DNA of 13,229 nt. Origin: Cacconaster sp045617505 (GTDB lineage Bacteria; Bacteroidota; Bacteroidia; Bacteroidales; UBA932). Under the pieces are notes generated by a model. It saw only the letters and a list, made by a program, of their open reading frames with translations. It had not been told where the DNA came from and ran no database searches. Each line of letters begins with the position of its first letter. Position 1 is the first letter of the stretch. Below are positions 7,502 through 13,229 of this stretch, piece after piece. The stretch lies in the NCBI GenBank assembly GCA_045617505.1, contig JAZLIS010000008.1, forward strand, positions 1 to 13,229, in the 5' to 3' direction. The position numbers and the translations under genes were made by a program.

Positions 7502-8611
7502 CTACATCACCCAGGTGTTCATTATCTCCGCGGGGGAGCGGCGGCGGAGAAGAAGTTCCTTCATCCCGTCCATCGCGGGGGTGACGTGGTTGAAATAGTC
7601 CTTCAGACCTTCGCACAGGACGTTACGTCCATTGACGCGGTGCTCGGGGCACTCTCCGTGGCAGGCGAAAAAGTATCGGCACTCCCGGCACTCCTTGGGA
7701 AGGGAAGCAATTTTCGACTTGGTAAACGACACCCTGCCGGAAGAATCGAAAAGTTCTTTCAGGCTGTTTTCCCGGATGTTTCCCAAAAGCAGGCCGGACT
7801 TCACGAAATGGTCGCAGGAATAGACATCTCCGTTGCGCTCCACCACAAGGGAGTCATTGCACACATCATTCACCGTGCAGACTCCGGGGGTGACACCGTA
7901 CCACCCCGCAAGGGTGGCATCGAACATCTGCACGAAATATTCCCCCACGTCACGGCTCACCCATTCGTCAAATATATCGGTGAGGAACCTGCCGTAGCCC
8001 TTCGCCGACACGGCCCAGGGCAGCCGACGGTCCGCTGCGGGAAGAAACTGGAGGAACCGGCTGCCGAGAGTGTCCCGGAAGAAGCGGTAAATCTCGACTC
8101 CCCTGCCCTCGCTCAGGCTGCTCACAACGCTGAGTGTATTGAACTCCACCTTGTGACGTCTGAACAGTCCGATGGCCCTGACTGCGGCATCGAACGAAGA
8201 GTCTCCGGAATGAACCTTGCGGAACTTGTCGTGGATATCCTTCGGACCGTCTATCGAAATTCCTATCAGGAACTCATTGTCTCGGAAGAAGCGGCACCAG
8301 TTGTCATCCACCAGCAGTCCGTTGGTCTGCAACGAGTTGTCGATTCTCTTTCCGTCCGCATATTTCTTCTGCAACCGTACGGCCTTTCGGAAGAACGGCA
8401 GGCCCGCCAGCAGCGGCTCACCGCCGTGCCAGCAGAAACTGACCGCATCCCCTTCGCAGGCCTCGAAAGTCTGCCTTATGCAGGCCTCAAGGAGGCCGTC
8501 ATCCATAACTCCGCCGTCACCCTGATAGAGAGCCGCGGTCGGAAGATAGTAGCAATAGGCGCATCCGTGGTTGCAGAGGCTTCCCACGGGCTTTACCATC
8601 ACCCCGGTCAT
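7502..8611 (-). CDS. Anaerobic sulfatase-maturase-type radical SAM/SPASM enzyme
   Basis: This 369-residue cytoplasmic enzyme is of the type that oxidises an active-site Cys or Ser of sulfatases to formylglycine. The radical SAM cluster motif CNHGCAYC (Cys 13, 17, 20) is followed by CWHGGEPLLAG, LQTNGLLVDD and ISIDGP. The C-terminal SPASM region has every cysteine expected for two auxiliary Fe-S clusters: Cys 245, 251 and 266 (CNDSLVVERNGDVYSCD), then CX2CX5CX3C at 308-321, and Cys 333. The Asp after Cys 266 matches the proposed catalytic base of clostridial anSME. The start is ATG 8611, overlapping the GH92 stop as ATGA, which implies translational coupling; the longer frame to 8722 adds 37 basic residues read from inside GH92 and is unlikely. 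No sulfatase is in the window, so the target is unknown; a peptide-modifying relative is the alternative. Confidence 0.9.
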   Translation of the reverse strand: MTGVMVKPVGSLCNHGCAYCYYLPTAALYQGDGGVMDDGLLEACIRQTFEACEGDAVSFCWHGGEPLLAGLPFFRKAVRLQKKYADGKRIDNSLQTNGLLVDDNWCRFFRDNEFLIGISIDGPKDIHDKFRKVHSGDSSFDAAVRAIGLFRRHKVEFNTLSVVSSLSEGRGVEIYRFFRDTLGSRFLQFLPAADRRLPWAVSAKGYGRFLTDIFDEWVSRDVGEYFVQMFDATLAGWYGVTPGVCTVNDVCNDSLVVERNGDVYSCDHFVKSGLLLGNIRENSLKELFDSSGRVSFTKSKIASLPKECRECRYFFACHGECPEHRVNGRNVLCEGLKDYFNHVTPAMDGMKELLLRRRSPAEIMNTWVM

Positions 8612-10788
8612 TTCCGGGACATATTGAAATGCAGAATGCCTCCGTCTATCAGCTCTTCGTGCGTTATGAAAGGCTCCTTGAGACGCCTGCCTCCCAATCT
8701 GACTTTGGAAGCGGTGAAGCAATCGCCTGAATTGCCCGGGGCTTCGATATGGAAGTCCCCACCGGGCAGATGCAGCGTTGCCTTCTTGAAGAGAGGAATT
8801 CCGAGCGCGTACTGGCAGGATGCCGGGCAGACAGGATAAAAGCCCAGAGCGGAGAATACATACCAGGCGCTCGTCTGGCCGTTGTCCTCATCCCCGCAAT
8901 ATCCGTCGGGGGCGGCGCTGTAGAATTTCTCCATAACCTCGCGTACACGCTGCTGTGTCTTTTCGGGGCGGTCGCACCAGTCATACAGATAGAGCATGTG
9001 CTGAATCGGCTGGTTGCCGTGAGCGTAATTGCCCATGTTCATTATCTGCATCTCCCTGATTTCGTGAATTATACCTCCGTAATAACTGTCATCGTAGTCG
9101 GGCGGCATATTGAAGACTCCGTCAAGCGCCGCCTCAAACTGCGTCTTGCCTCCCATCAATTCCACAAGACCGGGAATGTCGTGGAACACCGACCAGGTGT
9201 AATGGAGGGAGTTGCCCTCAGTGAAATCACCGCCCCATTTCAAGGGATTGAAATTGTCGGGGAAAGAACCGTCCTCATTGCGTCCTGACATAAGAGGCCA
9301 ATCCTTGCGGAACAGGTTGCGATAGTTCTGCGCGGCTTTTTCGTAAGGGGCAATCTCCGCCTCGGATTTTCCGAGAGCCTTGCCGAGGGTGTATATGCAC
9401 CAGTCGTTGTATGCATATTCCAGGGTGCGTGCGGCACTCTCACGGATGCCGACATTGCAGGGCACGAAGCCAAGGGAATCATAATACTGCCATCCAAGAC
9501 GGCCGGTGGAGGATATCTCCGGATGTACACTGTGGGCCCCGTGAGTCACTGCTTCCCACAGAGTTTCGATGTCGTACCCCCTCAACCCCTTGAGGTAGGC
9601 CTCGGCGACGACAGAGGCTGAATTGTTGCCCACCATACACTGCCTGTGACCGGGACTTGCCCATTCGGGCAGGAATCCGCTTTCAAGATAGGTGTTGACA
9701 AGGCCCTCCTGTATTCTGGCGGCCTGCTCCGGATAGATAAGATTGACAAGTGCGAAGAGGCATCGGAAAGTATCCCAGAAACCGGTGTCACCGAAGAGAT
9801 AGCCGTCGTGAATCTCTCCGTCAAAGGGGCTGTAGTGCACCCTCTTCCCCTCGGGAGTCACCTCGCTGAGGTCTCTCGGGAAAAGGACGGAACGGTAGAG
9901 GCAGGAGTAGAATGTCCTCAGGTGGTCTATGTCGGTATCTTCAATCTCAACGTGGGAAAGGACTTCGTTCCAGCGGCTGCGGCCCGCTTCCCTGAGTCTG
10001 TCGAAGTTGCCGTCGCCCAGTTCGGCAAGGTTGAAAACCGCCTGCTCCTCACTTATGAATGAGGCTGCAACTTTCAGATTCACCTGACTGCCTTTTGAAG
10101 TCGGGAAGGAGATGAGAAGTTTGTCCTTCTCCACCGCAGTTGCCTCGATCGTGAAATCAGTGTCGATGTCAATGACGAACCAGAGTCTGAAATTTTCTGT
10201 CACGCCGCCGTGGTTGTTCGTGGTCGAGCCGATAATCCTGCCCTTGTCGACGCGGAAAGTGGCATTGGCTGCATCGAACGCATCTATCACAAGATAGGAT
10301 GAGTCCCTTTCGGGATATGTGATGCGGAATGCGGCGGCCCTTTCCGTCGGTGTCAGTTCGAGATATGTATCGTGGTCCGCAAGATAGACTCCGTAATAGT
10401 AAGGTGTCGCCGTTTCGGCCTTGTGTGAGAACCAGCTGGCTCTGGCAGCACCGTCCGTCACAGGGCCGGTCGTCACGGGCATTATGCTGAACTGTCCGTA
10501 GTCGTTGATCCAGGGGCTGGGCTGATGCGTCATCTTGAAGCCCTGAATCTTATCATCGGTGTAGACATATGCCCAGCCGTCGCCCAGTTTTCTTGTGTGA
10601 GGAGTCCAGAAGTGTGTACCCCAGGGCAGGGCCACTGCGGGATAGGTGTTTCCCGTGGAGAGTTGATACTTCGAAAGTGTCCCCACTAAAGTGCTGACAT
10701 AGTCAACGGGGTCGGAGGTTTGTGCTTTTTCGCTGGTGCAGGCCGCTGTGCAAAGCAGCATTGCCATAATGACGGACAGACGCTTCAT
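8608..10788 (-). CDS. GH92 exo-alpha-mannosidase, lipoprotein
   Basis: This 726-residue enzyme family releases mannose from alpha-mannosides such as N-glycans, using calcium. The start is ATG 10788 (MKRLSVIMAMLLCTAAC, probable lipid Cys 17); the longer frame adds 41 basic residues read from the GH130 gene. Family landmarks appear in order: GNTYPAVALPWGTHFWTPHT, FKMTHQPSPWINDYGQF, GDTGFWDTFR, SGFLPEWASPG, VGNNSASVVAEAY, DFTEGNSLHYTW (Glu 524, the catalytic acid position in studied alpha-1,2 enzymes), GNQPIQHMLYLY, and GDEDNGQTSAWYVFSALGF (632 on, holding the acidic base residues). The lipoprotein signal places it in the periplasm or on the surface. It follows the GH130 stop by 1 nt and overlaps the radical SAM start by 4 nt. 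Linkage preference cannot be read safely. Confidence 0.95.
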   Translation of the reverse strand: MKRLSVIMAMLLCTAACTSEKAQTSDPVDYVSTLVGTLSKYQLSTGNTYPAVALPWGTHFWTPHTRKLGDGWAYVYTDDKIQGFKMTHQPSPWINDYGQFSIMPVTTGPVTDGAARASWFSHKAETATPYYYGVYLADHDTYLELTPTERAAAFRITYPERDSSYLVIDAFDAANATFRVDKGRIIGSTTNNHGGVTENFRLWFVIDIDTDFTIEATAVEKDKLLISFPTSKGSQVNLKVAASFISEEQAVFNLAELGDGNFDRLREAGRSRWNEVLSHVEIEDTDIDHLRTFYSCLYRSVLFPRDLSEVTPEGKRVHYSPFDGEIHDGYLFGDTGFWDTFRCLFALVNLIYPEQAARIQEGLVNTYLESGFLPEWASPGHRQCMVGNNSASVVAEAYLKGLRGYDIETLWEAVTHGAHSVHPEISSTGRLGWQYYDSLGFVPCNVGIRESAARTLEYAYNDWCIYTLGKALGKSEAEIAPYEKAAQNYRNLFRKDWPLMSGRNEDGSFPDNFNPLKWGGDFTEGNSLHYTWSVFHDIPGLVELMGGKTQFEAALDGVFNMPPDYDDSYYGGIIHEIREMQIMNMGNYAHGNQPIQHMLYLYDWCDRPEKTQQRVREVMEKFYSAAPDGYCGDEDNGQTSAWYVFSALGFYPVCPASCQYALGIPLFKKATLHLPGGDFHIEAPGNSGDCFTASKVRLGGRRLKEPFITHEELIDGGILHFNMSRK

Positions 10789-10789
10789 A

Positions 10790-11773
10790 TTATTTGATGA
10801 TGTTCGTTTCTTTGGTGAATTTGATGATTTCGGGGAGGTAGCCGAAAGCGAGGCCGGTGACGGTGTCGGCGCAGCCGTAATAGACTGCCACCTTTCCTGT
10901 CTCCTTCTCATAGAGGGCGGCGCAAGGGAATGTGACGTTGGGAACGTCTCCGGTACACTCGTAAATCTCGCGCGGCGATATCAGATAGGCTCCGCTGCGG
11001 GCCGTGACCTTCCAGGGCTGATCAAGGTCGAGCAGGGCCGAGCCGAAAGCATAGACATATCCGTTGCAGGAGCGCAGCACACCGTGATATATCAGCAGCC
11101 ACCCCTCCGGAGTCTCGATTGGAATCGGACCGGCACCGATTTTCATACACTGCCAGGCGCTCACCTCGAAAGGTGCGGGAGACATCACGTGACGGTGACG
11201 GCCCCAATATTCGAGGTCGGGAGATTCCGAGTAGAAGATATCCCCGAATGCGGTGTGCCCCGTATCACTGGGACGGGAGAGCATCGCATACTTGCCGTTT
11301 ATCTTGCGCGGAAACATCACCCCGTTCCTGTTGTATGGCAGGAATGCGTTCTCCAACTGGTGGAAAACTTCGAAATCCTCCGTCCAGGCCACACCGATTG
11401 TCGGGCCGTGATAGCCGTTACACCAGGTGACGTAATATCTGTCATCTATCTTGCAGACCCTCGGGTCATACCCATACACCCACTCGGCCACTTCGGGGTC
11501 GGCACCCACGAGTTTTATGTCCTCTTCGCTGATGTCCCATTTGAAACCATCAACTGAGAATCCGACGTGAATCCTCATCCGGCGGTTCGTGTCATCGCAG
11601 CGGAAAACCCCCGCAAAGTGGTATTTCCCCTTCTCGAAAGGGACGACGGCGGAGTTGAATATCGAATTTGAGGTGGAAAGCAGGTTTCTGGGAATCACCG
11701 GATTGCCGGAATATCTCCAGAGAACTTCATTGGACCCTTCGGGGCGGTCCTCCCACGGAATATTAATAGCCAT
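10790..11773 (-). CDS. GH130 beta-mannoside phosphorylase
   Basis: GH130 enzymes split beta-mannosidic bonds with phosphate to give mannose 1-phosphate; known ones act on Man-beta-1,4-Glc, Man-beta-1,4-GlcNAc or beta-1,2-mannans. Motifs are PWEDRPEGSNEVLWRYSGNP, TSNSIFNSAVVPFE, YGYDPRV (the Asp is the expected proton donor, residue 103 from this start), KIGAGPIPIETPEGWLLIYHG, PNVTFPCA and YYGCADTVTGLAFG. There is no signal peptide, so it should be cytoplasmic, unlike GH92. I start at ATG 11773 (MAINIPWEDRP), which overlaps the upstream stop by 11 nt; ATGs at 11788 and 11785 add five or four residues and overlap by up to 26 nt. Length (327) is normal. Beside GH92, a Man-beta-1,4-GlcNAc (N-glycan core) role is attractive but is inference. 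Confidence 0.93.
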   Translation of the reverse strand: MAINIPWEDRPEGSNEVLWRYSGNPVIPRNLLSTSNSIFNSAVVPFEKGKYHFAGVFRCDDTNRRMRIHVGFSVDGFKWDISEEDIKLVGADPEVAEWVYGYDPRVCKIDDRYYVTWCNGYHGPTIGVAWTEDFEVFHQLENAFLPYNRNGVMFPRKINGKYAMLSRPSDTGHTAFGDIFYSESPDLEYWGRHRHVMSPAPFEVSAWQCMKIGAGPIPIETPEGWLLIYHGVLRSCNGYVYAFGSALLDLDQPWKVTARSGAYLISPREIYECTGDVPNVTFPCAALYEKETGKVAVYYGCADTVTGLAFGYLPEIIKFTKETNIIK

Positions 11774-13229
11774 AATCGTGTTCATCAAGATATTTCTTCA
11801 ATCGTTCGAGCCCGGCATCATCCGGTCCGTCAAAGATTGATACGCCGGCGGCACCGTTCTGATATGCTGCATCGAGAGCCTTTTCAAAATCATCACCCTT
11901 TTTCAGGTCAGGATACATTATTCCCGCATAAATCAGAGCCTTGCCTCCGACAGCCTTCACGCTCTCGGCGACAGAACGGCCGATCCATTCCGGACCTTCA
12001 TTGTAGAATCCGTTGTATATCATCGGGAAATAAGCGGGCAGAGGCCAGTTGCCCCAATCCTGACGCACCATCTTGACAGCCATCGAAGGGCCGGGGAATA
12101 CCGCTGCGGAGAGGAACTTTCCGTCGGCGGCCAGAGTCTCGTAAATCTTCGTCACCACACGAGTGATTGCATCGAGTCGGAAATTGAGCCAGGACTGATT
12201 CTGGGCGGGATACTGCTCCAGCAGAGGGTCGCGGCCAGTCTGTTTCTTGAACTCCTCGCGGCACAGGTCGCAGTAGCAGAAGTCATACTCGGGAAGTTCG
12301 CTGCTCTGATCGATTCCGTAGTTGCTCCAGAGAGAGGTCGGAAGGACTACATCCGGGAAGCGGACATAATCAAGCTGCATTCCGTCAACGTATTTCAGGT
12401 TGGCGCATCTGAGGTAGTCGGCGGCGATTGTGTCGGCAACTTCCGGGTGTGTCGGGCAGAGGAACCTGTAATAATCCACGTAAGGCGGGTTGTCGTATGT
12501 GGATTTGCCGCTGCGGCTCACTGCGCCCCATTCGGGGTGCTTCTCCAGAAGATCCCTCCTGTTCATCGTCCAGAGCCAGTAATGGGCTTCCAGGCCGGCC
12601 TCCTTGCAGAGACGATAGACCCTCTCGTCATATCCCTCGAAGAGGATGCCGCTGATGCCACATTCGTGGGCTTTCTTGAAATGAGCCGCATACTGCTCAT
12701 CGCTCCACTTCTCCTTGATGCGCTCCCACATCCAGTTCTTGACAACCTTTGCCGGCGGAATAGAAGGAATCACGTTCCCGTCGCAGAAACGCAGATAGCC
12801 CCACTTGGCAGGAATATGCATATCGACCTTACCGGTGGGAGACCATACCCAGTTCTCTTCCGGACCGCCCTTTGCGAGCCACTCCACGCGGGAGAAGTTG
12901 ATTCTCCACACCTTGCTGGCGCGGGGGTCCTTGAAATCACGCTGAAGCGCGGCGAACGGGATTGCCATCTCCACATACCAGGCCTTGTCGGTATCCTTCG
13001 GGTTGTTGAGAGTACCGTCATAACTGACCGCAAGTTGTAGTCCCTTGCAGTCCCAGGGCATTATAAAGACTCCCCCTTCGCTGTAGGGCTTGTCCATCAG
13101 AAGGTCCATAATCGTCCCGAGGGCATTGTTCTCTATCTCGTAGTAGAGTTTGCCGTCGCTATATGGATCGATAAAGACCTCAAAATCATTGTTTTTCCAG
13201 ATTATGTCGTCCCTTTTCGTGATGTCTCC
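11763..13229 (-). CDS. CBM9-like plus GHL10-type (COG1649) glycosidase, 5' end outside window
   Basis: The frame is open to the right edge; 488 residues are visible. ATG 13109 is internal, because the 40 codons before it continue the same domain (IIWKNNDFEVFIDPYSDGKL). Residues about 1-150 are a family-9-like carbohydrate-binding domain (AWYVEMAIPFAAL, RINFSRVEW, NWVWSPTGKVDMHIPAKWGY). Residues about 170-488 are a TIM-barrel domain of the GHL10/DUF187 type with the hallmark DGMQLDYVRFPD (282-293), plus HPEWGAV, YFPMIYNGFY and LIYAGIMYP. A CYCDLC cluster (318-323) sits in the barrel and may bind metal. The family is thought to cleave glycans, but few members are characterised. It is the first visible gene of the operon and its stop lies inside the GH130 start. 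A signal peptide, if any, is outside the window. Confidence 0.88.
   Translation of the reverse strand, partial: GDITKRDDIIWKNNDFEVFIDPYSDGKLYYEIENNALGTIMDLLMDKPYSEGGVFIMPWDCKGLQLAVSYDGTLNNPKDTDKAWYVEMAIPFAALQRDFKDPRASKVWRINFSRVEWLAKGGPEENWVWSPTGKVDMHIPAKWGYLRFCDGNVIPSIPPAKVVKNWMWERIKEKWSDEQYAAHFKKAHECGISGILFEGYDERVYRLCKEAGLEAHYWLWTMNRRDLLEKHPEWGAVSRSGKSTYDNPPYVDYYRFLCPTHPEVADTIAADYLRCANLKYVDGMQLDYVRFPDVVLPTSLWSNYGIDQSSELPEYDFCYCDLCREEFKKQTGRDPLLEQYPAQNQSWLNFRLDAITRVVTKIYETLAADGKFLSAAVFPGPSMAVKMVRQDWGNWPLPAYFPMIYNGFYNEGPEWIGRSVAESVKAVGGKALIYAGIMYPDLKKGDDFEKALDAAYQNGAAGVSIFDGPDDAGLERLKKYLDEHDYGY

Noticed and set aside
8608..8722. N-terminal extension of the radical SAM protein.
   Set aside because: The 37 residues are an other-frame reading of the GH92 C-terminus; the ATG at 8611 in the ATGA overlap is far better placed, 12 codons before the first cluster cysteine.
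7424..8839. A 471-codon open frame on the plus strand.
   Set aside because: It lies antisense to the radical SAM gene and the GH92 end, whose conserved motifs and ATGA coupling are clear. Its own translation shows no motif or domain; it is a shadow of GC-rich coding DNA.
10736..11557. A 273-codon plus-strand frame across GH130 and the GH92 start.
   Set aside because: It is antisense to the GH130 motifs and has no recognisable family of its own.

Overview
The window looks like a chromosomal piece from a member of the Bacteroidota, most likely Bacteroidales. Genus cannot be told from it. Three things point there. Two promoters match the Bacteroides-type pattern (TTG, 20 nt, TAnnTTTG). The starts I could judge lack a clear Shine-Dalgarno sequence. 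The genes belong to families typical of these bacteria: TlpA-type thioredoxin lipoproteins, GH92 and GH130 enzymes, an anaerobic sulfatase-maturase-type radical SAM protein, and a lipoprotein opening with a short coiled coil.

Layout. (1) Bases 1-562 (+) hold the C-terminal part of a Fic-family protein with a winged-helix tail; its 5' end is outside. (2) Bases 563-1067 have no well-supported gene. They hold coding-looking debris on both strands, a 50-codon small ORF and a perfect 14-bp inverted repeat. (3) Bases 1068-3366 (-) are a two-gene operon: a secreted endonuclease/exonuclease/phosphatase-fold hydrolase, then a TlpA-like thioredoxin lipoprotein. (4) A 173-nt divergent promoter region leads to a Na+/phosphate cotransporter-like protein with a PhoU-like tail (3552-5234, +). 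(5) Converging on it, with stops sharing TTAA, is an amidohydrolase-3 (YtcJ-like) lipoprotein (5231-7387, -). (6) Bases 7502-13229 (-) are a tight four-gene carbohydrate operon, read right to left: a CBM9-like plus GHL10-type glycosidase (5' end outside), a GH130 phosphorylase, a GH92 alpha-mannosidase lipoprotein and an anSME-type radical SAM enzyme. The joints are an 11- to 26-nt overlap, a 1-nt gap and an ATGA stop/start overlap.

How the genes may work together. GH92 exo-alpha-mannosidases and GH130 phosphorylases are a known pair in Bacteroides breakdown of N-glycans and mannosides: GH92 trims alpha-mannose at the surface or in the periplasm, and GH130 phosphorolyses the beta-mannosyl core in the cytoplasm. 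The CBM9/GHL10 protein could bind or cleave the substrate. The most intriguing point is the radical SAM enzyme, with all cysteines expected for three Fe-S clusters, translationally coupled to GH92 although no sulfatase lies in the window. Either it serves a sulfatase encoded elsewhere, or it has another partner. No SusC/SusD pair, regulator, RNA gene, CRISPR array or insertion sequence was seen. Several gene starts should be set differently from the longest reading frame (GH92, the radical SAM enzyme, the phosphate transporter and probably GH130).
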